Source: an uncultured Porphyromonas sp.
Lineage (GTDB): Bacteria; Bacteroidota; Bacteroidia; Bacteroidales; Porphyromonadaceae
Length of the DNA stretch: 64,000 nt
NCBI GenBank assembly: GCA_900539765.1
Contig: UQDF01000002.1
Location: 1 to 64,000 of the forward strand
Reading direction: 5' to 3'
Below the pieces are notes generated by a model. The model saw nothing but the letters and a program-made list of their open reading frames with translations, ran no database searches and had not been told where the DNA came from. Made by a program: the position numbers and the translations under genes. Shown in pieces: positions 45,238 to 53,974 of this stretch. Within the stretch, counting starts at the first letter, position 1. The number at the start of each line of letters is the position of its first letter.

Positions 45238-45245
45238 TAAGTTTG
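45238..45245 (+). promoter_or_regulatory. Candidate -7 box of phosphohexomutase gene
   Basis: TAAGTTTG matches TAnnTTTG, with a leader of about 35 bases. No TTG at the ideal spacing. Confidence 0.5.
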
Positions 45246-45284
45246 TACTATCGAATAAGAACCAATCTAACAACAGAATATTCT

Positions 45285-47036
45285 ATGGCAACTTTATCAC
45301 CCGAACTAATACAACAGGCACAAGAGCGTGCTAAGCAATGGCTCGCACCCGCCTTCGACAATGAGACACGTCAGCAAGTAGAGGCTCTACTCGCCGCTGA
45401 GGACAAGACACCTCTCGTGGAGGCTTTCTACCAAGTACTAGAGTTTGGTACGGGCGGTCTGCGCGGCATCATGGGGGCTGGCACCAACCGCATGAATAAA
45501 TACACCGTCGGCATGGCTACCCAGGGACTCGCCAACTACCTCTTGCAATGCTTCGCTGGCGAAGAGATCTCCGTAGCTATCGGCTATGACGGGCGCAACA
45601 ATAGCCCGTTCTTTGCTCAGACGACAGCCGATGTACTCACGGCAAACGGTATCAAGGTCTACCTCTACGATGCACTCCGCCCGACCCCTATGGTCTCCTA
45701 TGCGATTCGTCAGCTGGGCTGCAAGAGCGGTGTCATGGTGACCGCCTCGCACAACCCCAAGGAGTACAACGGCTACAAGGTCTTCTGGAGCGATGGCGCT
45801 CAGATCATAGCCCCACACGACAAGGCTATCGTCAACGAAGTAAAGAGCATCACGGACATTGACCAAGTGAAGTGGCAGGGCAATCCATCACTCGTTGAGA
45901 TGATCGGTGCTGAGATGGACGACCGCTTTATCCACGATGTCTGTACCCTATCGCTCTCGCCAGAGTCGGTAGAGCGTCATCGTGATATGGGGATCGTCTA
46001 CACACCTATTCACGGTACAGGCGTGCGCATCGTGCCTCGTACGCTAGAGGCTTTTGGCTTTAAGAATATCATCCATGTACCCGAGCAAGATGTCACTGAT
46101 GGTAACTTCCCCACGGTCGTCTCGCCAAATCCTGAGGAGCCTGCAGCTATGAAGCTGGCTATAGAGCGTGCCGAGGCTACGGGTGCTGACCTAGTCCTAG
46201 CGAGTGACCCCGATGGCGACCGCATCGGTGTCGCTGTACGTAACGAGCAGGGTGAGATGCACCTAATCAATGGTAATCAGATTTGCGCTCTCTTGACCTA
46301 CTACTCGATAGCTCGTCGCAAGGAGCTGGGCGACTTACGTCCCGATGACTTTGTGGTCAAGACGATTGTGACCACGGAGCTGATCCCCGCCATTGCGAAG
46401 GACTACGGAGTGGACTATATGGACTGCTACACAGGCTTCAAGTGGATCGCCAACGAGATCCGCGAGCAAGAGGGCAAGCGTCGCTACATAGGTGGTGGCG
46501 AGGAGAGCTACGGCTACCTCTGGGAGAGCTTCGTACGAGACAAGAGTTCGGTTTCTGCTTGTGCTATCTTTGCAGAGCTGACCGCTTGGGCTCTAGACAA
46601 GGGGCTGACCATTGATATGCTTCTTGAGAAGATCTATTACGAGCATGGCTACTTCCTCGAGCAGGGCATCAGCGTGGTACGCAAGGGCATCAAAGGTGCT
46701 CAGGAGATAAGCCAGATGATGACCAACTACCGCTCCAACCCGATGAAGGAGCTGGCGGGCAGTCCCGTGGTGAAGATCCTAGACTATCAGTCGCTCGAGG
46801 GTAAGTGCCTCAAGAGTGGCGAGACCTTCCCGATCAAGATGCCTGCCGCCAGCAATGTGCTACAGTATCATACGGCCGATGGAACGGTTCTCTCCATACG
46901 TCCCTCAGGCACGGAGCCTAAGATCAAGTACTACATCGGTGTCACCTACAAGCGAGACTCCGATCACACTTGCGACCATCCTGAGCAGCTACTCCGTGAT
47001 CGCATCAAGGCGATACGTGAGCAACTAAGTATCTAA
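45285..47036 (+). CDS. Phosphoglucomutase/phosphomannomutase
   Basis: Interconverts hexose 1- and 6-phosphates through a phosphoserine. The 583 residues match the long alpha-D-phosphohexomutase subgroup (PGM2-like). The phosphoserine loop is VTASHNPKEYNGYK, the metal loop is ASDPDGDRIGVAV, the sugar loop is GGGEESYGYL and the phosphate loop is RPSGTEPKIKYY. The ATG at 45285 was chosen because homology starts at MATLSPELIQQAQ; upstream codons overlap the promoter. A 583-residue form may prefer glucose, but specificity is not fixed by sequence. Confidence 0.93.
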   Translation: MATLSPELIQQAQERAKQWLAPAFDNETRQQVEALLAAEDKTPLVEAFYQVLEFGTGGLRGIMGAGTNRMNKYTVGMATQGLANYLLQCFAGEEISVAIGYDGRNNSPFFAQTTADVLTANGIKVYLYDALRPTPMVSYAIRQLGCKSGVMVTASHNPKEYNGYKVFWSDGAQIIAPHDKAIVNEVKSITDIDQVKWQGNPSLVEMIGAEMDDRFIHDVCTLSLSPESVERHRDMGIVYTPIHGTGVRIVPRTLEAFGFKNIIHVPEQDVTDGNFPTVVSPNPEEPAAMKLAIERAEATGADLVLASDPDGDRIGVAVRNEQGEMHLINGNQICALLTYYSIARRKELGDLRPDDFVVKTIVTTELIPAIAKDYGVDYMDCYTGFKWIANEIREQEGKRRYIGGGEESYGYLWESFVRDKSSVSACAIFAELTAWALDKGLTIDMLLEKIYYEHGYFLEQGISVVRKGIKGAQEISQMMTNYRSNPMKELAGSPVVKILDYQSLEGKCLKSGETFPIKMPAASNVLQYHTADGTVLSIRPSGTEPKIKYYIGVTYKRDSDHTCDHPEQLLRDRIKAIREQLSI

Positions 47037-47057
47037 GAGCTGGTACACATCATATAT

Positions 47058-49307
47058 ATGGTTACAGACGATATCTACCAGCTCATCTCTGATCATCAGA
47101 TCGCCGCAGCCGTCAAGCTACTTGGCGAGCAGATGCAGTCCCAGGTGCGTATACCCGTAGAGCAGCGTGACCGCTATCACTCGGCAAAGCGCATCCTAGA
47201 GACGATGTTGCAATACCTAGAGTCTCCGATACAAGACCCAGAGCTAGAAGCTAACTACAGCTATCTGCTCCGGACGCTCTACGAGGTGACCGATGCCTTA
47301 CGAGATACGGAGTGGCTAGCCCAATCGCCTCAATACGAAAAGCAAGCAAACTACTACTCCCTACTGCTGGACAACGGAGGACTCGCGATGGTTGTCGAGC
47401 AACTGACGCTCCAGTCCAACCTCGCCACAGTAGACCGTCCACGCTACGACGATCTGGTCAAGAGGCTCACGATGGGACTACTCTACACCCAGGAGTGGAG
47501 TGATGAGGTAGCCTCTTCACTAGATCAGCTAGACGACTATGTACAGCAGGCTACACTCACAGCTGTCACCCTAGCTTTGCTACGCTCGTGGCACTGGGGC
47601 AAGCTCTGCTGGCTCCTCGATATGCTCATGAAGACACAAGGCGAGCAGACGATGGTGCGCATTCGTGCCGTCGTCGGAGTGCTTCTCGTCGGTGAGATAT
47701 ACCATAGTCGCCTACTACTCTACGAGGAGCAGCTCCCCTATACGCTCCAGCAGGTCGGCGAGGCGATTACCCTCGAGGAGTACGATATGATCTGGAGCCA
47801 CCGCCTGCGCATGAAGTACACACCACAAGTGGTGGAGTATGTGCAGAAGCTCTTCGGACGCTTCAACAGTCCTGAGTTTCAGCAACGCTTTCAGGAGATT
47901 ATCGCCTCGACAGGCGATAGTGAGGGGCCAGCCACCTTCGAGAGTGTCTTCGGTGATGAGGAGGAGCTACTGCCCCTCGTGGACGACGTACAGGATGGGT
48001 ACGAAGCGCTGAAGCGTCTCGTGGCACGAGGCTTCGATGTGAATGCCTTCGCGACTAGCTCGCTCCTACAGGGTCCTTTCTTTGAAGATGAGGCACACTG
48101 GCTCATCCCGTTTGATCTACAACACAGTTCGCTGGCAGCTGTGATGGCACAGTTTAGCAATGAGTACCAGCTCGGTGAGGATCAGATCATGACGCTACTG
48201 CGGGAGTCCATCTTCCAGCAGGTAGACATAGACTTCTACGGTTCTATCTTTAGGATTAGCCAGTTGCCTGATCAGGTACTACAAGGCATATCACAGGGCG
48301 TCCTAGCTATGGAGAACGTGATCAACCGCACCCCTTACATCCGTCCACAGGAGCGACGACTACTAGAAGCGGAGGAGTACACAAAAGCACTACAAGGGTA
48401 CATCTGTCAGCTAGCACGCATCTTCGCTTTTATTGAGTCAAAGGTGGCAGCTAGGACACCCTTTATAATGCTCTTTGGCAAGCCCAATCCCTTTGCTCAG
48501 GCTCAGTCCGAAAAGCTATGTGACAAGCATCTTGACTTGCTACGGGCCTACTGCGTACAGACGAAGGAGTATGCTGGCGAGCAAACAACTATACAGTTGC
48601 AACTCGAACGTACCTCAGATCCTGAGGCTCGTGCTCAGCTCATGTACCGCCTCGCACAGACCTACTACGAGGAGGAGAAGTACATGCAGGCTTACTTCGT
48701 CATGCAGCAGATCCCGCCACAGCTACTCTCGGGAGACACGAGCCCGCTCTTTATCGCTCAGATCCTCTACCGCATGGAACAGCCTATGCTCGCCATCTCA
48801 CTACTAGAGCAGGTGCGCCAGCAGGCAGAGCCTGAGAAGCCTTCACTCGCTATCTTACGTCTACTCGGAGTACTCTATGTGAAGCTTCGTATGTACAACA
48901 AGGCGCTCCCGCTATTGCTACAATGCGAGTTTGAGGACGATCAGCACCCTGACACGCTCTATCCGCTCATCGCTTGGTGCCTCATGATGTTGCAACGATG
49001 GGATGAGGCAAAGGCTTACGCCAGTCGCCCCGTCACCTCGTACGATCAGCTGGACAAAGACTCTCTGGAGCTTCAATATAAAGAATTTGCACCCCTACTA
49101 CCAGCTCTCTTGACGCTTATCGGCGGAGACCTACAGGGTACGCTACAAGCTTTGGACAAGCTCCTCTCATCGGCAGACGAACAGCAGCAAAAGTGGCTCA
49201 TCTCCACCTATGGGCAGTGCGTGTACGACCTGCAGCAACTAGGCGTACCGAGCCATCTGCTGGTGCTAATACATACTTGGCTCCATCAGCGCATCAACAC
49301 TTTCTAA
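47058..49307 (+). CDS. Large helical (TPR-like) protein, function unknown
   Basis: A 749-residue protein without a signal peptide or membrane segment, so probably cytoplasmic. It is predicted almost all helical. The region about 505-680 has TPR-like pairs (AQLMYRLAQTYYEEEKYMQAYFVM and LLGVLYVKLRMYNKALPLLL types). The first 500 residues are not recognised. It lies 21 bases after the phosphohexomutase gene and is followed by pgk after 35 bases. A metabolic link is possible but unproven. Confidence 0.75.
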   Translation: MVTDDIYQLISDHQIAAAVKLLGEQMQSQVRIPVEQRDRYHSAKRILETMLQYLESPIQDPELEANYSYLLRTLYEVTDALRDTEWLAQSPQYEKQANYYSLLLDNGGLAMVVEQLTLQSNLATVDRPRYDDLVKRLTMGLLYTQEWSDEVASSLDQLDDYVQQATLTAVTLALLRSWHWGKLCWLLDMLMKTQGEQTMVRIRAVVGVLLVGEIYHSRLLLYEEQLPYTLQQVGEAITLEEYDMIWSHRLRMKYTPQVVEYVQKLFGRFNSPEFQQRFQEIIASTGDSEGPATFESVFGDEEELLPLVDDVQDGYEALKRLVARGFDVNAFATSSLLQGPFFEDEAHWLIPFDLQHSSLAAVMAQFSNEYQLGEDQIMTLLRESIFQQVDIDFYGSIFRISQLPDQVLQGISQGVLAMENVINRTPYIRPQERRLLEAEEYTKALQGYICQLARIFAFIESKVAARTPFIMLFGKPNPFAQAQSEKLCDKHLDLLRAYCVQTKEYAGEQTTIQLQLERTSDPEARAQLMYRLAQTYYEEEKYMQAYFVMQQIPPQLLSGDTSPLFIAQILYRMEQPMLAISLLEQVRQQAEPEKPSLAILRLLGVLYVKLRMYNKALPLLLQCEFEDDQHPDTLYPLIAWCLMMLQRWDEAKAYASRPVTSYDQLDKDSLELQYKEFAPLLPALLTLIGGDLQGTLQALDKLLSSADEQQQKWLISTYGQCVYDLQQLGVPSHLLVLIHTWLHQRINTF

Positions 49308-49342
49308 GTTCATTCACACAGACCAAATACATACTTCTATTC

Positions 49343-50614
49343 ATGATAAACATTCATCAGTTCGACTTCTCAGGTCTCCGCGCACTCGTTCGTGTAGACT
49401 TCAACGTCCCCTTTGACGACCAGGGGCAGATCACCGACGACACCCGCATGCGTGCCGCCCTGCCTACACTACGTAAGATCCTATCCGACGGCGGTAGTGT
49501 CATCATCGCTACGCACCTTGGTCGCCCCAAGGGTCGTGATCCTAAGCTCTCTACTGAGCTCATCGTACCGCATCTCAAGGAGCTCACCCACGTACCAGTC
49601 ATCCACTGCCCTGTGAGCCGTGGAGCTCAGGCACAAGAGATGGCGCAAGCTCTTCAGCCAGGCGAGATACTAGTCCTGGAAAACGTGCGATTCGAAGAGG
49701 AGGAGCAAGGCAAGCTCAACAACCCCGACCAGTACACCAGCGAGGAGGATCTCAAAGCTGCTAAAGCAGATCTCAAGGAGCGTCAGAAAGCTTACGCCCA
49801 GGAGATGGCTGCGCTAGCTGATGTCTATGTCAACGATGCCTTTGGTGCCGCACACCGAGCACACGCCACGACGGCTCTCATCGCCCAGTACTTTGCCGCA
49901 GACAAGAAGATGTTTGGCATGCTTATGCTACAAGAGGTCGAGGCTGTACAGCGTGTCCTACATGGTGCTAAGCACCCCTTTACCGCTATCTTAGGAGGCT
50001 CTAAGGTCTCCTCCAAGATCGATATCATCCTCAACCTGATGGACAAGGTGGACAATCTTATCATCGGAGGCGGTATGGCCTATACCTTTGTCAAGGCGCA
50101 GGGTGGCGAGATCGGTCGCTCCCTCTGTGAAGAAGACAAGATCGACGTAGCACGAGACATTATGGAGCGCGCTAAAGCTAAGGGCGTGCGACTGCTCCTA
50201 CCTGCAGATACGGTCGCCACATGCGACTTTACCAATGATGCTCCTGCCGACACCTTTCCAACCAATCAGATCCCTGCCGACCGCATGGGTATGGACATAG
50301 GCGCTCAGGCCTGTGCTGACTATCGTGAGGTCATCTTGACCAGCAAGACAATTCTGTGGAATGGTCCTGCGGGGGTCTTTGAGTTTGACAACTTCGCTCG
50401 TGGCTCCGAAGCTATCGCCCAGGCTGTAGCTGAGGCTACACGACAAGGTGCCTACTCGCTCGTCGGTGGTGGTGACAGTGTCGCCTGCATCAATAAGCTC
50501 GGTCTAGGCGACGAAGTATCTTACGTATCCACTGGTGGCGGTGCACTCCTAGAGGCTATCGAGGGGAAAGCACTCCCAGGCATCGTAGCCATCGACCCCA
50601 ACTATGGCAAGTAG
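49343..50614 (+). CDS. pgk: Phosphoglycerate kinase
   Basis: Transfers phosphate from 1,3-bisphosphoglycerate to ADP in glycolysis. The 423 residues contain ALVRVDFNVPFDDQG and LATHLGRPKG-type substrate loops, NDAFGAAHRAHATT, and in the C-domain ILGGSKVSSKI, WNGPAGVFEF and GGGDSVACINKLG. A short insertion (about 125-140) relative to the E. coli enzyme is common in Bacteroidetes. The ATG at 49343 was chosen because homology starts at NIHQFDFSGLRALVRVD; upstream codons overlap the preceding gene. Its stop overlaps the next start by 11 bases. Confidence 0.96.
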   Translation: MINIHQFDFSGLRALVRVDFNVPFDDQGQITDDTRMRAALPTLRKILSDGGSVIIATHLGRPKGRDPKLSTELIVPHLKELTHVPVIHCPVSRGAQAQEMAQALQPGEILVLENVRFEEEEQGKLNNPDQYTSEEDLKAAKADLKERQKAYAQEMAALADVYVNDAFGAAHRAHATTALIAQYFAADKKMFGMLMLQEVEAVQRVLHGAKHPFTAILGGSKVSSKIDIILNLMDKVDNLIIGGGMAYTFVKAQGGEIGRSLCEEDKIDVARDIMERAKAKGVRLLLPADTVATCDFTNDAPADTFPTNQIPADRMGMDIGAQACADYREVILTSKTILWNGPAGVFEFDNFARGSEAIAQAVAEATRQGAYSLVGGGDSVACINKLGLGDEVSYVSTGGGALLEAIEGKALPGIVAIDPNYGK

Positions 50615-51200
50615 TTCGCAGGAAAGCTCCTCCACTACCCCACTCGTCTCGTTAGTTCGCATGACACGGTGTGACCTTTGTAATGAGACGCACCAAAGTC
50701 ATCTGCCTACGCTCAGACAGCTTTATGAGGAGGCCTTTCCCCGTAACGAGCGTCGCCCTTGGAGTGACCTAGAGCAGCTCATCGGGGAGCAGGGCGCTTA
50801 CCACTTCTTCCTCTTAGAGCATCCCGAGCTAGGCGTCGTGGGCTTTGTCACGTTGTGGCACTTTGACGACTTCTACTACGGAGAGCACTTTGCCATCCTG
50901 CCGCAGCTACGCAACCATCGTCTGGGCGAGCAAACACTGCACACGGTCAAGAAGTACATTGGGCGTGAGCCCCTTTACTTCGAGGTAGAGCCCGAGACGC
51001 TCTCCGAGATAGCTGGGCGACGCATCAACTACTACGAGCGCAACGGCTTTCAAGTGGTCAAGCGGGACTACCTACAGCCACCGTATCACCGTGAGGAGCA
51101 GGGTGTACCGCTCTACATTATGTCGTCCGAGCTGGGCGAGAGAGACTTCATCGAGCAGGTCTGCCAGACACTTGTCGATCGAGTCTACCCGCACTTCTAG
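50604..51200 (+). CDS. GNAT-family N-acetyltransferase
   Basis: A 198-residue acyl-CoA N-acyltransferase fold. LYEEAFPRNERRPW (about 40-53), GVVGFVTLWHF, the acetyl-CoA site QLRNHRLGEQTLHTV (about 110-124) and YYERNGFQVV (about 147) are typical of small bacterial GNAT enzymes. The substrate is unknown. The frame can start at 50604 (11-base overlap with pgk) or at Met20 (50661); the second removes a low-complexity S/T stretch and is a realistic alternative. A terminator follows. Confidence 0.85.
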   Translation: MASSSQESSSTTPLVSLVRMTRCDLCNETHQSHLPTLRQLYEEAFPRNERRPWSDLEQLIGEQGAYHFFLLEHPELGVVGFVTLWHFDDFYYGEHFAILPQLRNHRLGEQTLHTVKKYIGREPLYFEVEPETLSEIAGRRINYYERNGFQVVKRDYLQPPYHREEQGVPLYIMSSELGERDFIEQVCQTLVDRVYPHF

Positions 51201-51226
51201 ACACGAAATTCCCAATCAACGTAAGA

Positions 51227-51259
51227 GGAGACGGCCACACGTGTTGGTCGTCTCCTTTT
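51227..51259 (+). terminator. Terminator after GNAT gene
   Basis: GGAGACGGCC (51227-51236) pairs with GGTCGTCTCC (51246-51255) with one G-T pair, followed by TTTT. Confidence 0.87.
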
Positions 51260-51295
51260 GCATTTATAGACTCGTTGCAGACGCTTGCCACACTC

Positions 51296-51463
51296 TCTCC
51301 ACGTGAGGAATCACAAATCTTCACGTGGATATTTTTTATTCTCCACGTAGGCGAGAAAGATTTCCTCCGAAGTTTCATTTGATTCCTCCGAAGTTTCATT
51401 TCTCGCCCACGTGGAGAATTTCTATTCTCTACGTGGATATCTCTAATTTTCCACGTGGATATT
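51296..51463 (-). repeat. Palindromic CACGTG element, copy D
   Basis: About 168 bp with CACGTG-type boxes in both arms and an inverted-orientation core (TTCCTCCGAAG and GATTCCTCCGAAG at 51362-51392). Core spacing is 21 bases. No 7-bp array is attached. Confidence 0.9.
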
Positions 51464-51613
51464 GCACGATAACGTGCAAGTAGCATTTCGATTAGCCAGT
51501 CTAGCCTTGGCGTTTGTAGCCACAAAGCCTGCCTAGGTAGCAACAATTCATCAGATTCAGATGCTAAGCACCGATCCTCGCTGAGGCTTTTTGTTTTTTG
51601 GAGTAGCGAGGGC

Positions 51614-51644
51614 TTGCTTCATTGGGAAATAAGGCGTAACTTTG
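51614..51644 (+). promoter_or_regulatory. gdhA promoter (Bacteroidetes consensus)
   Basis: TTG (51614-51616), a 20-base spacer and TAACTTTG (51637-51644), the same boxes and spacing as gapA. The leader is about 30 bases. Confidence 0.8.
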
Positions 51645-51679
51645 TGGTACATATCTGATAATCCTAATCATTAAATCAA

Positions 51680-53017
51680 ATGAAGACAAGTGAGATCATT
51701 GCCCAGCTAGAGGCAAAGCATCCAGGCGAGCCGGAGTTCATCCAGGCTGTCCGTGAGGTCCTCCTTTCTATCGAGGACATTTACAACCAGCATCCAGAGT
51801 TTGAGAAGAACAAGATCGTCGAGCGTCTCGTAGAGCCCGATCGTATCTTCACCTTCCGTATCCCCTGGGTGGACGACAAGGGTGAGGTCCAGATCAACCT
51901 CGGTTACCGCGTACAGTTCAACAATGCTATTGGCCCGTACAAGGGTGGTACACGCTTCCACCACACGGTGAACCTCTCTACCCTCAAGTTCCTCGGCTTC
52001 GAGCAGACCTTCAAGAACGCCCTCTCTACACTTCCTATGGGTGGTGGTAAGGGTGGCTCTGACTTCTCTCCAAAGGGTAAGAGCGAGCGCGAGATCATGC
52101 GCTTCTGCCAGGCTTATGTCACAGAGCTCTACAAGTATATTGGCCCGGACATGGATATCCCTGCAGGCGACGTAGGTGTCGGTGGTCGTGAGGTAGGCTT
52201 TATGTACGGTATGTACAAGAAGCTCACTCGTGAGTGCACAGGTACCTTCACAGGCAAGGGTCACGAGTTCGGTGGATCACGCCTCCGTCCAGAGTCAACG
52301 GGCTACGGTGCTATCTATATGGTCAATGATATCTGCAAGCAGCACAACATCGACTTCAAGGGCAAGACAGTTGCTATCTCAGGCTTCGGTAACGTCGCTT
52401 GGGGTGCTACCATGAAGGCTACTGAGCTAGGCGCTAAGGTTGTCTGCATCTCTGGTCCTGATGGTTACATCTACGATGAGAACGGTGTCAGCACACAGGA
52501 GAAGTTTGACTACATGTGCGAGCTCCGCAACAGTGGCAACGACGTCGTAGAGCCATATGCTAAGAAGTTTGGCGCACAGTTCTTCGCAGGCAAGAAGCCC
52601 TGGGAGCACAAGGTAGACATCGCTCTCCCCTGCGCTATCCAGAACGAGCTCAACGGTGACGATGCTAAGAAACTCGTCGAGAACGGTGTAACGATCGTTG
52701 CTGAGGTTTCTAACATGGGTTGTACAGCAGAGGCTGCTGAGTACTTCGTTGAGAAGCGCATCATCTTCGCTCCTGGTAAGGCTGTCAACTGTGGTGGTGT
52801 CTCTTGCTCTTGCCTAGAGATGTCACAGAACGCAGCTCACATCTACTGGTCTGAGGCTGAGGTAGACGAGCGTCTACATCAGATCATGAAGGACATCCAC
52901 ACTCAGTGCGTAGAGTACGGTAAGGAGCCTGACGGCTACATCAACTACGTCAAGGGTGCTAACATTGCCGGCTTCATGAAGGTCGCTAAGGCAATGGTTG
53001 GTCAGGGCGTCTGCTAA
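51680..53017 (+). CDS. gdhA: Glutamate dehydrogenase (NADP-type hexameric)
   Basis: Interconverts glutamate and 2-oxoglutarate plus ammonia. The 445 residues match the small hexameric class. The catalytic region has GGTRFHHTVNLSTLKFLGFEQ-type motif and LPMGGGKGGSDF (active-site Lys), then GDVGVGGREVGFMYG and the dinucleotide fold VAISGFGNVAWG. Codon use is strongly biased, as in gapA, and both share the same promoter layout, so high expression is likely. It supplies 2-oxoglutarate to Kor. A terminator pair follows. Confidence 0.96.
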   Translation: MKTSEIIAQLEAKHPGEPEFIQAVREVLLSIEDIYNQHPEFEKNKIVERLVEPDRIFTFRIPWVDDKGEVQINLGYRVQFNNAIGPYKGGTRFHHTVNLSTLKFLGFEQTFKNALSTLPMGGGKGGSDFSPKGKSEREIMRFCQAYVTELYKYIGPDMDIPAGDVGVGGREVGFMYGMYKKLTRECTGTFTGKGHEFGGSRLRPESTGYGAIYMVNDICKQHNIDFKGKTVAISGFGNVAWGATMKATELGAKVVCISGPDGYIYDENGVSTQEKFDYMCELRNSGNDVVEPYAKKFGAQFFAGKKPWEHKVDIALPCAIQNELNGDDAKKLVENGVTIVAEVSNMGCTAEAAEYFVEKRIIFAPGKAVNCGGVSCSCLEMSQNAAHIYWSEAEVDERLHQIMKDIHTQCVEYGKEPDGYINYVKGANIAGFMKVAKAMVGQGVC

Positions 53018-53034
53018 AACAGATATACAGCACA

Positions 53035-53073
53035 ATAGCCTAGCTACACACATATGCGTGTCAGCTAGGCTAT
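53035..53073 (+). terminator. gdhA hairpin
   Basis: ATAGCCTAGCT (53035-53045) pairs with AGCTAGGCTAT (53063-53073), with an inner ACAC/GTGT stem. No T-run follows. Confidence 0.6.
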
Positions 53074-53106
53074 AGCTTAGACCTTATTTGTTTGCCTTTT
53101 ATAAGG

Positions 53107-53150
53107 GAGGGTCGCTATTCACTCAGCGTGAGTAGCGACCCTCTCTCTAT
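53107..53150. terminator. gdhA/ung convergent terminator
   Basis: GAGGGTCGCTA (53107-53117) pairs with TAGCGACCCTC (53133-53143), with an inner ACTCA/TGAGT stem, followed by TCTCTAT. It lies between convergent genes. Confidence 0.75.
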
Positions 53151-53200
53151 CTTGTGTCTACGCTCTTGAGACTGTTGACTTTTGCGATAGTCTCCTCTTA

Positions 53201-53866
53201 TCACCAGCGGATCGGCTCGTAGCCGTATCGCTGTAGGTAAGCGTTGGCCTTGGAAAAGTGCCGACAGCCGAAGAAGCCCCGATGAGCCGACAGCGGACTA
53301 GGATGAGGCGCCTCGAGGATGAGGTGCTTCTGGCGGTCGATCAGAGCCCGCTTACAGCGCGCATAGTTGCCCCACAGCATGAAGACTAGATGCTCTCTCT
53401 GGCTACTCAAGAGTGAGATGACCTGATCGGTGAAGGTCTCCCACCCGCGTCCCTGATGCGAGCCAGCCTCGTGTGCCACGACCGTGAGCGTAGCGTTCAG
53501 AAGGAGGACACCCTGACTGCACCATGGCGTCAAATGCCCGCCGACGATTTGCGACGGATGCCCTAGATCGGAAGCAATCTCGGTCAGTATATTGCGCAAG
53601 CTGGGTGGCACCTCGACACCTTCTGGCACAGAAAAGGCTAGCCCCTCAGCCTGCCCCACACCATGGTAAGGATCTTGCCCGAGGATGACGACCCGCACAT
53701 CTTCGAAGGGACAAAGGTCAAACGCTCGAAAGATCTGTCCCCCAGGGGGGTAGATCCTCTTCGTCTGGTACTCCGAGCGCACAAAAGAGGTTAAGGTCTC
53801 AAAGTAAAACTTCTCGAACTCCTCCTCCAGCACCCGATGCCAGCTAGGCTCTATACGTACATTCAT
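53201..53866 (-). CDS. ung: Uracil-DNA glycosylase
   Basis: Family 1 enzyme that removes uracil from DNA. The 221 residues contain the catalytic Asp in ILGQDPYHGVGQAEGLAFSV (about residue 63), VLLLNATLTV and the terminal His motif in APHPSPLSAHRGFFG. Length and motifs are standard. It stands alone between the gdhA terminator and the CoA-transferase gene. Confidence 0.96.
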   Translation of the reverse strand: MNVRIEPSWHRVLEEEFEKFYFETLTSFVRSEYQTKRIYPPGGQIFRAFDLCPFEDVRVVILGQDPYHGVGQAEGLAFSVPEGVEVPPSLRNILTEIASDLGHPSQIVGGHLTPWCSQGVLLLNATLTVVAHEAGSHQGRGWETFTDQVISLLSSQREHLVFMLWGNYARCKRALIDRQKHLILEAPHPSPLSAHRGFFGCRHFSKANAYLQRYGYEPIRW

Positions 53867-53974
53867 ACGATACGGCTCTTTAGTTTTATCTAAAAGCTAA
53901 GCGAGCCTCCTCCGAGCAACGATACTGGTGTCGCTACTAGAGAAGACTCGCATATAATGATTGGTAAGCTACGA

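Larger units (their letters stand above)
51201..51679. other. Intergenic region before gdhA with element D
   Basis: This 479-base gap holds a terminator (51227-51259), palindromic element D (51296-51463) and the gdhA promoter (51614-51644). A long minus-strand open frame across the element is not a supported gene. Confidence 0.8.

Noticed and set aside
51148..51546. Minus-strand frame of 132 codons across element D
   Set aside because: Antisense to the acetyltransferase end and the terminator; repeat-derived in the middle.
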